In this document: one piece after another, positions 26,901-41,600 of the stretch
How the letters are laid out: the number at the start of each line of letters is the position of its first letter
How positions within the stretch are numbered: position 1 is the first letter of the stretch
Assembly: GCA_029962745.1 (NCBI GenBank)
Contig: CM057165.1
Span: 7,650,978-7,714,977 of the forward strand
DNA from: Echinometra lucunter
Taxonomy: Eukaryota; Echinodermata; Echinoidea; Camarodonta; Echinometridae
DNA: 64,000 bases
Reading direction: 5' to 3'
Made by a program: the position numbers and the translations under genes
The notes under the pieces: model-generated
What the model was told of the DNA's origin: nothing
What the model saw: the letters and a program-made list of their open reading frames with translations, nothing else
Databases searched by the model: none

Positions 26901-29900
26901 AACGCTATTGGCAATGACACCAGGATGACTCGTCTAAGGGTTCACAGTAAGTCTGGATTTGGATGAATTAAGGTAGTAGCGGTGATGGTGATGATGGCAT
27001 TTAGATGATGATGATGATGGTCATGATGATGATGATGATTTTCATAGCTGATGTGATTTTGATTCTGGTGGTGGCAATGATTTTGGTGATTTAAGATGGT
27101 CATGGCAAAAGTGATGAAGTTCATGCTAATTATTAATGACTATGGTGATAGTGGTAATTTGTTTCTTTGTTTGTGTTATTTCTGAAAATCATATAAAAAC
27201 AATAACACAGTATAACAAAAATCACTGAATTACAACAATAATAGAATGATAAAATGGATGGATAGCCCATTTCAGAGCCATTAACCTAATGGCCGTGTTC
27301 TTCCATGGGGTCCAGTAGTCATGATGATGATGATGATGAATAATGAAGTTGACAATGCAGTTACTTATAGAAATAATAATGATAGGGATCTGTTTATAGT
27401 TTTTACAAAAAGGAACAGTTCTGGCTCTTCACCAAATGATATCATCTGAACTACCTTCTGTTTAGATCCTCCCAGTATTTCAAGCACAGAGACCAGTTAC
27501 ACTGTAGTGCACCACCAGTCTGTCACGTTGCTGTGTCCAGCGGAAGGTCACCCTCCACCCATGATTGAATGGATCAAGAATGGACAGACAGTACCTAATC
27601 TAGGTCGGCATCAAAGCGCCCTCACACTCAACTATGTCACCGAAGAGGATGCTGGAACGTACATATGTCGGGTGACCAACGTCGCTGGATTCTCTGAGAT
27701 TGAAATAACCCTCTTCGTACTGGGTAAGTGAGAGATATATTTTTTCTGTTTCATAGTTGTTGCAAGAATGTTGTGAAATATCATTAAATACTTATTTCCT
27801 GTAACTGATACATGTATTTTGACTTGTCAGTTGGTATTTGTTCAATAATGTGATGTTAGTATCCTGTTGATGATTGCCTCTGTCATCTGTGACACATTAT
27901 TTTTATGTGATACATTATTGCTGCATTTTGTTGATATGGATGTGCCTCCTCACAGGTCAAATTAAATAAAAGATAATCTTAAAAAAGTTTATGTTATATA
28001 TTCTTTCATGTACAAGGAAAAGAAGTTGTTAACTAAATGCCAGCACACAGAACACGTCTCTGTCATCTTTTACAGAAATGTTTATTTCTTGATTTATTTA
28101 TATCACTGTATCTTTTCATTGATGAAATTGAATTAAAGATAATCTGAATAAAAATATTTTGACATTCTTGCATGTACAGGAGAAAGAAATGCCAGTAAAC
28201 AGAACACTACAGGGTCATCATTTATAGAAATGTTTATTTTTCTTTTCTTTTTCCTTCTCAGTCCCGCCCGTTCATGAAGGTGTCGAGACTACTGGAGTCA
28301 TCAACGTGACCCAGGGGGAGAGTGTGACCCTTCCTTGTGACGTAAGGGGGAATCCCCCTCCTCAGATCACCTGGTACAAGGACAACATACCCTTACCTGA
28401 TGCAGGCAGAAACTTCTATGTCAATACAGACGGAGGTTTGGTCATCCAGCAGATGTCCATGGTAGAGGAAGGACATTATAGGTGTGTGGCCTCTAACATA
28501 GCAGGCAACGTCACCCGGGATGTCCGCATTACTATTCTTGGTGGGTGGTCTACTGATATTTCATCTCTTCTACTACCTTCTCTCAGTCACTCCTTCAATC
28601 CATTCATGACAGGAATTATTAATGCCTAGTTTGATCAATGTTCTTTCATCAAATTGGCAACACTATAATTGTTCTTTTATTACTATATTTTTCGTACAAA
28701 AAGTCATGTGTCTGTAAGGAATATAAATTGATGGAAATTTTGTTGAGAAGTTAAATGGTTGCCAGTTTGCTTGGATAGGCAGTGATTTGAAACTTTTCAT
28801 CGCATTGCCAATTTAGGATTTAGCGGTTATTTTCCTTTTTAAAAATTTAGAATTAAATGACAAATACTGACACTACCAAAGTGGGCACAGTTTGTGTAGA
28901 ATGCTCATTTATTTGGTATGGTTTTCAGGACTCTGCATCAGACCACAAAATATGGATTCTCTGTCATGAATGCTTAATCCATCACTTTACAACTCATTGC
29001 CTCTGTCAAGTAATCCATACTACAATTATCCAGCCAGTTGGAGTATAAAGTTAAAGCTGCAGAACTAACATTCCTTGGCAATGCATCAATCAGTACTTTG
29101 TCACTCTCAACTGAGGTTATTTTACACATATATTACAGCTAGAAATTCCCTCGATTTCTTGAGAATCTTATGCTTCAAAATGGTAATGATGTGTTACGCA
29201 TTCTGTCCATTAATTGTTCTTACTGTGTGTTTGACTTTTATACCACAGTACCTCCAAGCATTGAACCTGGTAACACTAACTATGATGTAGTGGCTGGAGG
29301 CAGTGTCATCCTGTCCTGTGAAGCTTACGGCATCCCCATGCCGGAGGTAGTCTGGCAGAAAGATGGGGCTCAGCTGTCCTCATCCACCAGGAATGTCCGC
29401 CTCCTGGAGGAAGGGTCACTCCAGATTGACATCGCCCAGGAGGACCACACAGGCACATATACATGCTTGGTGACCAATGAAGCAGGATCTACCAACAGGA
29501 TTATTACCCTTCATGTCATTGGTAGGTGAGGGAAAGAGGGAGAGAAATGGGAGGGGATCGAGGGAGAGATAAAGAGAGATGGACAGACAGAGAGAGGCAG
29601 GGGACAGAAGGAGACACACAGAAGGAGAGGGGGAGGGAGAAATGGAGGAAAAGGGAGAGAGATGGAGAGAGATGGAGAAAGAGTTGGAGAGAGACATGAA
29701 GAGAGAGAGATGGAGATGGAGAGAAATGGAGAGAGGGAGAGAGAAGATGGAGAGAGGGAAGAAGATGGATTAATCATATTTGCTTTATACACAATGTGTC
29801 AGTCACACAGCCACAAAGGATTTTTGGTTTATACACCTTGCTGTCATGGGCATTCAGCAGATTATGTAGCTTTTCATTGTAGAAACCCCCATGATACACC

Positions 29901-32521
29901 TTCAAGTGCTACATGTATATTGAGGTTCATCTGATTTTCATGCAAACTTCATGCAAGTGCAGTAATAAAAAGCACCCTTACTGAGCAAACATTTGATGTA
30001 AATTGCAATATGTTCATAAGGTCAAATATGAAACATTCCATCATTCTGTCATCCATTGTTGTTCAGTTCCACCTCTCATCTTGGATGGCCAGACACAGTA
30101 CACAGTGGTGGAGGGGCGAGCTGTCACCCTGCACTGTCCAGCTACCGGTACACCACCCCCAACCATCACTTGGTCCAAGGATGGCATTCCTATCCCTGTC
30201 AACGATGCCCACTTTGATATCGATGAAATTGCTGGAACCCTTACTCTGTATGGTGTCCTGCCAACTGATTTTGGGACCTACAAGTGTGAGGTGACCAACG
30301 ATGGCGGATCTGCGTCGAAGGATATCACATTGTCTGTCTATGGTAGGTATATGCTATCACCTTGATATCTAAGGAAGAATATACATGTGCATGTAATTAC
30401 AATTTCAGCAGTGTCAAAACTGCAGTATGCTGGATTCTGAGCTGTCATATTGAAAATATGTAAATGCAACTGGACCTCATCTTAGAGGGATTTATTATAA
30501 ATTTGGATCAGTCTTGGCAGAAGAGGCCATTGTCATCAAAGGTTAACAGGTTAACTTCAATCTTTTAAAAGATGTTCCACTCCAGTGCCACCAAGTCTTG
30601 GTGAGAATCTTCAGGAGACCTTCGGCATCACTGTTGATGGACTCTCTCCCCCTACCTTGTGAAGTCAGCGACACTTCTCTACCAACAGTCACCTGGTACA
30701 AATCACTTAATCAGTCGTTGATGTTTATTTTCTTTTCTCTTTAATTCCTCTTGAACATTCTACTCCAGTTCCACCAAGTCTTGATGAAAATCTCCAGGAG
30801 GCCTTCAGCATCATCGTGGGTGGGACCATCTCCCTTCCTCGTGAGGTTACTGGTACTCCACCACCAACAGTCACTTGGTACAGTCACCTAATCAATAACT
30901 GATGTTTTCTTTTCTCTTTAATTCCTCTTGATCATTTCACTCCAGTTCCACCAAGTCTTGATGAAAATCTCCAGGAGACCTTCAGCATCACTGTCGGTGG
31001 GACCATCTCCCTTCCTTGTGAGGTTACTGGTACTCCACCACCAACAGTCACCTGGTACAAGTCAGGCCAGCCCATCTCCATCAGCAACTCATTAGTGATT
31101 GGACCAGATTCACTGGACATCTACAGAGCAAGACCGTTCGATACTGGCATCTATCAGTGTGTGGCAAGCAACGTTGCAGGCAATGTCACCAGGAACTTCA
31201 GGCTTATTGTCATGAGTAAGACAAATTTTCGGATTGTTTATGTGACTCAGCTGTAAGTTTTATGATTACAATAATAAGTATATTGATAATGGAATGTTTG
31301 AATGGCAGATTCATCTCCAAGCTGAAGACAGGGCCTCTATAGTTTTGAAGAGATGTGGTGTAGTAACCATCAGATTACCACTTTTCACCAGTCATATGTT
31401 TTTGACCACAGTTTTTTATTCAGCTAAGTCCCACCTTAATGTTTTTATGAATCTTCTGCTTATGGGTTATATTCCAAATTAAGAAAAAAATTATTATTAA
31501 TATTACATATTCATTATCTTCATTTTGTTTGCTGTTGTAGAGACATGAGGAAGTTGCATACTTCCTGTATTTTTGAGCAACCCTTTCAAATGGTTTAGAT
31601 TGAATGTCAATTAATGTTTACTGGAAGAATGTTCTTCATTCTGGTCTAAGGGTAACAGTTGAATGTGAAACATTAACCCTTAGGAACTGGGGCTTGTCCT
31701 GTATTAAGCATTAGGGAATGAGGGCATTTAGAAGTCATCAGGTTAACTTCATTTCATGAAATTCTTTTTTATCCTGTTAACCCAGTTCCGCCAATCACTC
31801 AGCCAGGACCATCATCCAGGATGTCAGAAGTTGGAGGTCAGATTGAGTTAGAATGCAGGGCTTAGGGTATCCCCCTGACTGAGATCATGTTTAGTAGTCA
31901 TCTGGTTAACTTAATAATTTCATGAAATTCCTGTTTATTCTTGTTATCCCAGTTCCACCAACCATTCAACCAGGACCATCTTCCAGGATGTCAGAGGTTG
32001 GAGGGCAGATTGAGCTAGAATGCAGGGCTGATGGTATCCCACTGCCTGAGATCACATGGTACAAAGATGGAGAGCCTGTGGACACTTACAATGACCCAAG
32101 GTTTGCTCAATAATTTTTGCATTTTCCACCATTCTAAACCAAGTTCTTACTTCATCATGGACCTTTTGGCAGATTAGCCTTGTGCTAGACAAGTTACCTA
32201 ATAAAGTTGTCTTCTGCTACTGCTATTGCTACTGCTACTGCTACTGCTACTACTACTACTACTGCTACTAGTACTACTACTGCTGCTGCTGCTGCTACTC
32301 TAACATTACTACTGCTACTGCTACTACTATTGCTACTAGTATTACTACTGCTGCTGTTGCTGCTACTCTAATATTACTACTGCTACTGCTACTACTAGTG
32401 CTACTACTGCTACTACTGCTGCTACTGCTACTACTGCTACTACTGCTGCTACTACTGCTACTACTGCTGCTACTGCTGCTACTGCTACTACTGCTGCTAC
32501 TGCTACTACTACTGCTGCTAC

Positions 32522-32552
<31 letters not shown>

Positions 32553-32592
32553 ACTGCTGCTACTACTGCTACTACTACTACTACTGCTACTG

Positions 32593-32649
<57 letters not shown>

Positions 32650-35600
32650 ATGTTTGGGGAAATCATTTTTCAAAATATCTGGTCAATTTATACCTGATAT
32701 GGACTTAGGTCAAGTGGTAAGCATTCATGAGAACTTAATGATATTTGCAGTAGTTTCTGTAGCTGAGAGGTCTCGATTCGTCTCACATCTTTCATTATCT
32801 TTCTATAACCTTACTAATCTTGAGGCGGTTTTGAGATTTTACCTTAAGTTTTTACCAGATTTGTGAGTAAGAAGTGACTTAGGATACCTTGATACAGTTA
32901 TGTTTTGATTAAATTCATTTCATCTCAAAGCCTGTCTTTATCTCTAAGGTGAAAATGTGTTCAACCATTCAAAGAGTTTTATTTTCTTTTTAAAACTTTA
33001 CAAATGCAACATACATTGAAAGTGTCTACTTTATATCACATCTTCTTTTTATTAAAATGAGCAGCGCAGTCCTTATTGCTGTATTCTTCCATAATTTTTT
33101 GAAAATTGTGATTTTGTGCTTGAATTTCAGGTTGCGACAGAGTGCTTTTGGTACCCTTCAAATACTGAATGTCGAGCAGGAAGATTCTGGGGAGTATGCC
33201 TGCTATGTCTCTAATGATGCTGGCAAAGCTTCCAAGTTTGTCACCCTTACAGTAAACTGTAAGTCCCTGATGTTTTCTGCTCTTTCAGATGTTCATATTT
33301 CTGTACAAATAATGAAACTAGTGGTATAGCTAGAATTTACCAAGCAGACATTCATTCATCTTCAACCATGTGTTATTGAGAAATATTTCAGGGAGATACT
33401 TATAGGGATGGGAACATATTCATGTAACTCTTTCCAAGGTATTGTTTTAAGTTTGGTTTTATTAAAGATGGAAGAACATGTCATGCCTCCACATGACTAT
33501 TTTTTTTTAAAATTAGAGCAAAAAATGATGTCACAAGTTTGTCTATGCAACTTTTGGCAGAACTCTCTTTTATTTGAGAGGGAACTGTTGTGTGAACCAA
33601 TGCACATCTCATTATTATAAATGACGTAGTATGAAAAAGTAGGGATTTTCCGCAAAAATTGTCCACTAAATATCTGAATGAGCTGTAACTTATTCCATCC
33701 CTCTTATTCCTTGTTCTGAATTTGTATCCAGTGGCACCCATATTGTTGGACAGTCCTGATTCCTACACCAGCCTGATACGTAACCCTGTGACCCTACAGT
33801 GCCTTGCAGCAGGCTTCCCTCCTCCTCAGGTTACCTGGCTCAAGAATGGAGCTCCACTGGATGAGGATGATGTTAGGTAGGTCCAAGTTCAGGGTTTTAA
33901 AGACTTTATTGGCTGGTTCTGAGCCTCATTTCATAAAACTTGTTATCAGTACCAACTGCCACATTGTTATGACAAATTTGCTCTCAGCCAGTCAGATGCA
34001 ATGATTTCAGTAGCTTGTAACAGATAATGCAACTTGTTATTGATAACAAGTTTTATGAAACAGGGGCCTTGGTCTTGGTTAATGTCTAGAGGAGAAGATG
34101 TTTATCCTGTTTCCGATGTTTTGTGATCCATTAATTAACAACAGATAAAATTCTCAGGCCTATGTCATTACATTTATGTTTTGATTTTAAAAATGTCAAG
34201 TTTTAACATAGATTTATGTAACAAAATAGTATATATAAGATAGCAAAGCCAAATGGATTGGTGCAAAAAAATGTGTAAAGAATGCAAAATGCACATTGTT
34301 CTGTACGTTGTTTGTGTTCTGGACAAGTTTGTCTTTTCACACCACTCCATTTAATGAAGCTACCTGGACAACAGAAAAAACATATAGTTTTGCGGAATAA
34401 GAACCTATGAGAAAGGTTGCTTCTGTCATCGGCTTGGGTCTGTTATCTATAGTCGCCTGCGCTATGAATTCTATTAAATGGAATTGGGCAGTTCATGCCA
34501 GGACATGGGCTAAAGCAGTGAATTAACTCTTTATACAAGCTGAGCTTTGTAAAAACACTAGGTAAGAAGATGGCAGATTTTGTAACAAATTTTCTTTCTG
34601 GTGGTATAATTTCCAGGTATTACATAACCCCTAGCAACTCCCTGCTCATTGCCTCCACCATGAGAGAAGACACTGGCATCTACACTTGCAATGTAACCAA
34701 TATGGCTGGATACCAATATAAGCATATGGAGCTGACAGTGTATGGTAAGACTTCTAATTATTGCTAACATCATATTCTTGTGTATCTGGACAAGTCCTTG
34801 AGACTTGTCCAGATGTGTGAATGGTACCTGGTACTTATGTGTGAATGGTACCTGCGATTCTGTAATTAGCGTTCTCTCCTGTGTTTTCACTAGTTTTAGG
34901 ATCCCTGTCAAAATGGAGATACATATACTTGAAATTCTTAGACAGATTTCTTATATTCCAATTTTGATTATAGACAAGGTCATGCCATGCCTTACCTCTT
35001 TTAAAAGAAAACATAGCTCCTACCATCATGATTATTGATCAACTTATTCCTTTTTAGATTGTTTGTTGCTTTTAGGGTGTTTGTATTTATTCTGTTTGAC
35101 TTTGTTTTTTTAAGTTATATTTTGTGCTTTAAATACTTGTTAGGGTTCTGCTTTGAAAGGCCAATGGCCTATGCGGTCCCCTTCCACATTTTTGTTTTAC
35201 TTTCATGCATTGTCTTTATAGATACATATATATGTTTGTCTAAGTTTGTCTTCAATGAAATGTTTTTAATGAAATGTGGAAAATAAAGCTTGAACTTGAA
35301 GTTGATGTTTAATGAGATGATTAGTTAAAAGTTATCATCTCATCTGTATGTGTCGTTGAACATTATATGAATTCCAATCGTAGTTGGTCACAATACTGAC
35401 AAGAGCTTATCAACATTCAGCACCTTTAATGATTCACCTCTCACTTAAACAAAAGACAGCTCATTACTATTCAGTACTCATCTATGTTTTGCATGCGATC
35501 TAACTTTCAAAATGTCAAATGTTTCTCTGAAACTTACCAATCATTTTCACTACTGTTGTGCACTCTGTCAAAATGGAGGTACATGTACTTAAAACTCTTG

Positions 35601-38600
35601 GACAAATTTGTATACTCCAATTTTAATTATCAACAGAGGTCATGCCCTGTTTTGTGTATCAGGATGGTGATTGTAATGGAGCATTCCACTCCAGTTTGTT
35701 TGTATCCCTGTCCTAATGGAGATGCATGTACCAGTTGGGATAGTTTCTTTTTGACAAACTGAAGTACTGGCTGGATTATATAGAAACTAGAGAAACTATT
35801 GAATCTTAAACTAATTCAGTCTCAACTCAGTATTCTTGATCATGTGCACATTTCATTTGTAAATTTATTTTTTTCCAAGGTTAACCTTGAATATACCCCT
35901 TTACAAAGAGTTGGAAAGTGGCAAAAGTCCAGAGTAGTAGGACCTCAGACACGCAATTTCTGTACAGTGTACTATAATGTATCTGCATATATGTCTATTT
36001 TCCTTTCTTTTGTAACAGTACCTCCAACGTCCATCACCAGTGGGGACACCAGCTACGATGTCACCCTCAACAATCCTGTCTCGCTACCCTGTGAGGTAGA
36101 CAGTTACCCCCCTCCTACCATCACCTGGCTCAAGGATGGGCGTGTCATCCCTTACACCAACTCCCATTACCGCATCACGCCAACATCTCTCGACATCCCC
36201 TTGGCCGTGGTGAGAGACTCTGGAGTCTACACATGCATTGCGACCAACATCGTGGGCAATATTTCCAGGAACTACGAAATCAATGTTCAAGGTTTGCGTT
36301 GTGATTACCTTTCATACATGAATGCATGCATTCCTCATATTTATCCTTTCATTAATTGGTCCAATATTTGTGCTAGTTTTCTGATTTTTCGAAGGGGGAG
36401 GGGTAGTAGTACACATTTCATGGCAGTACTTGTTTAATTAAGTAATTAAATGTTGATATGTATTTTTCAATTCATGTTAACCTGTGTTACTTATTCATTT
36501 ATTTTATCTACTTACTTATATTTTATCCACTCATGGGTTGGAATACCCTAACAGTAGAGCTGGTTTCCATAGGGGTCCACCTTCTCTGGTCACCTCAGTT
36601 TCACTCCTAGTTATTGCATCTTTGACATTTTCCATCTGAATATCAAGTTGAGCAGTAATTCAAATAATTTCAATCACTTTGTGGCAACCTCACCAATCTC
36701 AGCTTCTGTTGTGTTCTTCAGTACCCCCATACATCAGCCCAGGTCCCGACACCATCACAGCTTACTTGGGCCAGAACGTTACCCTTCCCTGCGACTCCAT
36801 CGGTGTCCCCACCCCCATGACCATGTGGGATAAGGGTGGGCGGCAGCTGAATTACAAGAGCAGTGCTCGATTTCATAAGCTGGAGGAAGGTTCTCTAATC
36901 ATCAGTGATGTTCAGGAGCTGGATGCAGGAGTTTATTACTGTCTGGTGGTCAATCAAGCTGGCACAGATACTAGGAAGATTACTCTCACAGTAAAGGGTA
37001 TGCTCCTTCTCTCTTATTTTTTCCATGATGAAAAAATAATTGCTTTACCAATTGCATATCAAGACAGACTGGGAGAGAACTAGAACCAGTTGGAAATGAA
37101 TGTCTTTAGGGAAAATTAAGTCATTTCCAGCAAGTAGGTATATTGAAATTCAATTTGGTATGTTTCTTTTGAATCCATGTCAGGTATTGAATAAAGCACA
37201 AATATTGATGCGTCATTTAAAGACAATACATTTTTTCTTCTGTATGAATTATAAACAAGTTATATGAATACCTTTATCGACAATTTTATCTTTGAAATTC
37301 AAAAGAAAATGAAGTGAGAATAGAAAAAGGAATATACAAATGTTTATTTGATTCCAGTTACAATTTCATTAATGCAAGGATAGCAAGAAATGTTGAAATT
37401 GACATAACTGATTGACATTCTTACATTCACTTCCACTCTTGTTACTATAGAGCTCTTGATGGAATTAATTCAACATTTTATTATTTTTTAATTTCTGTGA
37501 TCCTTGTCAATTCTTTATTTTGACAGACGCACCTCGTATCATCAATGAACTGCCTGAGGTCATGGAACAGGTCATGAACACTGAGGTGAGGATACCATGC
37601 CAGGCCACAGGTTCACCCAGGCCTGAGATCAGTTGGTTCAAGGATGGACAACCGATAGAGCAACTCAGAGGCTACACGGTGCTGGGAGACAATACCCTGC
37701 TGATATCTAGTCTACAACCCTATGATAATGGGCGGTATGAGTGCAGGGCGCAGAGTGATAGTGGGTTTGATGCCATCAATGTTGTTCTTGATACACAAGG
37801 TGAGCTTTCAGTGATGCTAATGGAGATGGCAAGATTATTTGGTTCTTAGATTTTGACTATTGTAAGGACATCTAGCCTATCCTGGAAATGTAATTCCTTA
37901 TGAAAATGTGATATGAACTTGGACTTTATTATGCTTCATTTTCTTTGCATGGAATAATGGGAAAGAAGTTAAATTCCAGACAAAAGTAATTTTTGTGGAA
38001 GACGTAATTTAGATTGCACACAAATTAATGAACACCTAGATTTATGACATGCCTCTAGTCACAATATACTTGATTTGATTTAACTGAGTCTCAGAGAGTA
38101 AGGTATAGTGTATCCATTTTATGACATGATAAGACTAAGATAGCATCTGAAATGTTTTGTTTATAGATGTGAGATTCCACACTTGACTATGATTTTTATC
38201 TTTTTTTGAATAGTGCGCCCTCACATTGCCGGTGAGAACACCCCAGATGATCCAGTGGTCGTCTCCATTGAAGAAGATCAGAATGTCATCTTGGAATGTA
38301 ACGTCACAGACTCCCACCCTCCTGCTCAGGTCACGTGGTACAAAAATGGCCAACCGGTACTGGCAAGGGCGGACATCGGGATCCACTACGAGACTGGTGA
38401 CACGAGTCTCAGGTTGCCGTACCTGAGGCGTGAAGATGCTGGTCACTACCACTGTGTGGCCACCAATGGCCATGGCTCCAGTGAGCGCCACTTCTCCCTA
38501 GAAGTTCACAGTAAGTTGTCATGAGGTTGCCATACCCTAGCTTTAGAGATGTCATCTTTAGAGTTCTTTGACTACTTGACTGGATACGGAGGTCATTTGA

Positions 38601-41600
38601 TTGAGCCTTCATATTCCACTTGTGTCTTTCAGATAGACATTTTATGTATATTTCCTCTTCAGACACGGTTTTGTAAATGATATCCATATTGATGCATTTG
38701 GCATTGTGACTTGAATTTCTATAACGTGAGATTTCCTGAAAGAGTGCTAGCATGATCCTTACAGAACGAAGAGAGTACACTGTAAGTGCCAAAATGTGAT
38801 GGAATCCAATGATCATCATACAGATATACAGGGGAAAAAAATGATCTGCTGTTGGAAAAGAGATGCATGAAAATTGAAAGATTCTTTTTCATGTACTGTC
38901 AGTGTCTGGGTTTTTAAAAATGTTTGTTATGCCTTTCTGTTTAAAAAAGCCATATTTCGTATTATATTGAGGTAAAAATAGACTCTGATAATATATTTGA
39001 CAGAAGTTTGTTATAGTTTATTACGTTATAAAATTGATTTCATGAAATGCAGTTGCTCCAGTGATCAGGAATCGGCGAGAAGAGATTGTCACTGTGCAAG
39101 TAGGCAACAGCCTCACTATCCATTGTCAAGCCAGTGGAGTACCTGATGCAAGGATCATCTGGATGTTTGGCGACATCCCTATCTCCAGTCAGAACAGCCG
39201 CTATCACATTGCCAGCAATGGTTCTCTGCATCTCCGAGAAGTGCAGGTCATTGATTCTGGTGTCTTCACATGTATTGCCAAAAACTCGGCTGGCAATGAC
39301 TCCAGGATAGTCACAATAAGTGTGATTGGTGAGTATGTTCCCTTTGTGCTCACAGTGTTGTGTATAAATGTATATGTTAGACCTTAGAAGAGAAAAGAGT
39401 GCCCTCTCTAATTGTGCAGGTTATAGTTATGTCCAGGTTGAAATGAGAAAGGGTTTCCATGGAAATATAAGAAGTATATTTGTTTTCTAGAGATGTTTTG
39501 TTTAAGTGGATTAATCACTGGACTTGGGATCAAATAGGGTGTTGTAAGCACAGTAATGTATGCTGATGTGTAAGCAACAATGCCTGGATAAACTCTTCAT
39601 AAGTTTCCATTTTCACATTTTTTTTCTTATCTATCAGTACCACCATCTATCAATGATGGCCCATCAGACATCGTCCGCACTCTCTCCAGCTCCGTCATTC
39701 TCCCTTGTGAGTCGGCAGGTGTACCCTTCCCGGAGATCACCTGGTACAAGAACGGAGCTCTCCTCAACCTCTCTAACCCTAACCTGGAGCAGCTGTTCTC
39801 TGGATCCCTCAGGATCCGTAGTGTGGAGGAGCAGGACTCTGGGACGTACCGTTGCGTGGCTGTCAATCAGGCAGGCCATGATTATAAGACTCTCTCACTA
39901 TGGATACACAGTAAGCTTTACTCTCATTCGTCAAACCCCTAGAAAAAAGAGCTATTTTTGCACGTGATTGATTCATAAGAGAATGCTAAGGGATGCAAAT
40001 GCAAATGCACCTTTTAGTTTCATGACAGTAAATTGTGGTATTGTTCTTTTAATGTTATGTACTTCTGTTATGTACATGTCAGCATGAAAAAGGCAGTAAT
40101 TTTTTGCAAAAACAGTGGGATGTAAATTGTTGATTTTGATGATTGAACTTTGACCAGATTTTATTTCAATATGATGAAGTAAACAGTAATATAGATCTTT
40201 GATTGGACAGTTTTTGACCAGTTTTGCAGAGGTTCTTCTTCATATTCAAGAAAAGTGCACGGTAAGGTTGATATTGTTGTTACCAATAGTTTGTTTGAAT
40301 GCCACTTTCACCTTTGCCCAATCTTTCTTCTGCTCTTCTTTTGTGCTAAAGCACCGCCTTCTCTCCAGCCCGATGCATCCAAGAACGTGTCCAGCAGTGT
40401 CGACGAGAACATCATCATCCATTGCAACATCAGCGGTAGCCCCAAGCCCCAGTATCGCTGGCTGAAGAACAACCGTGAGCTCCAGCTGAACTATGGCAAG
40501 ATGGAGCTTCTGGATGATGGTTCCCTGATGATTCGGGATGTGGAGTCCATTGATAGGGGTACCTACACCTGCGAGGCTACCAATCTTGTAGGAGTGCTCA
40601 GCAGAGAGGTTAGGCTCGACGTGTCAGGTGAGTTCAGGAAAGAGATGCTATTTCCCGTTTTCATACTTCTAGTAGGTCTTTCTCTTTTTCCTTTATCTCC
40701 CTTTCCGTATCTTTCCTTTCCTTTTCCTCTGTCTATTAGCCCTCATTTTCTCATTTTTTCCCTCTCATCTCCGATTTTTCATCTCACTTTCCTCTCTCTT
40801 CTTTTTGTATCTCCTTTCTTTTTTCTCTCTCTGCCTCCTAGTCCTCATTTTCTCATTCTCTCTCATCTCTGATTTTCCATCTCACTTCCCTTTTCTCTCT
40901 TTCCTCTCTCTCTCTCCTTTCTGTTTTCATCTTTTATCTACCATGCCATTTTGTCACTCCTTCTTGCTATCACCCTTGTTCTCTTTAAAAAAAGTGTTTT
41001 CCCCTTCTTTTGTGAAGTGAAATGTACATGCATGTAAAATTATTTTCATGTGACCTAATGCTTTATGGCATTCTACTTTCTGAAATACACAGTTGCTCCG
41101 AAGATTCCTGGTTCCAAGACACCCATAGAATACCCTGTGGGCCAGTACGACTCCATAGAGCTCCAATGCATGGTCACTGATGCCTTCCCACCACCCATCA
41201 TCAAGTGGTATAAGGGAAATGAGATGCTGACAGGACAGGAGGAGGCTGTCACCATCAGGGATCAGGGTATCACCCTGGAGATTGGGTCAGTCAATCTAGC
41301 CAATGCTGGAGAATACTACTGTACTGCTACCAATGAGGCTGGGATGGCATCCATGAACTGGACCATTGATGTGCAGGGTAAGGATGTTTCAGAATTTTGT
41401 TAAGTTGTTTGGTGGCTATGGATCAAAACCCAGGACTGGCACAATGTTTGATTTGTATAGTACATATACATGTACCTTGTACTGTTCCAAGAGTAGACAA
41501 TGGCAGACCAGGGCCCCGTTTCATATAACTTGTTATCAGTAGCAACTGCCAAATTCCTGTGACAGATTTGCACTCAGCCAATCATATGCAAGGACTTCAG

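Noticed and set aside
32295..32697. Open frames encoding long poly-Ser (-) and poly-Leu (+) tracts
   Set aside because: They are translations of the CTA/CTG repeat inside an intron of Ig12.
38521..38560. Segment just after the Ig17 exon (AGGTTGCCATACC) resembling AGGTTGCCGTACC in the exon
   Set aside because: Only about 13 bases match well and the rest drifts; too short to call a fourth duplicated exon.
38409..38819. Minus-strand frames opposite Ig17 and other Ig exons
   Set aside because: Antisense shadows of GC-rich coding exons; the sense strand has homology and correct splice sites.
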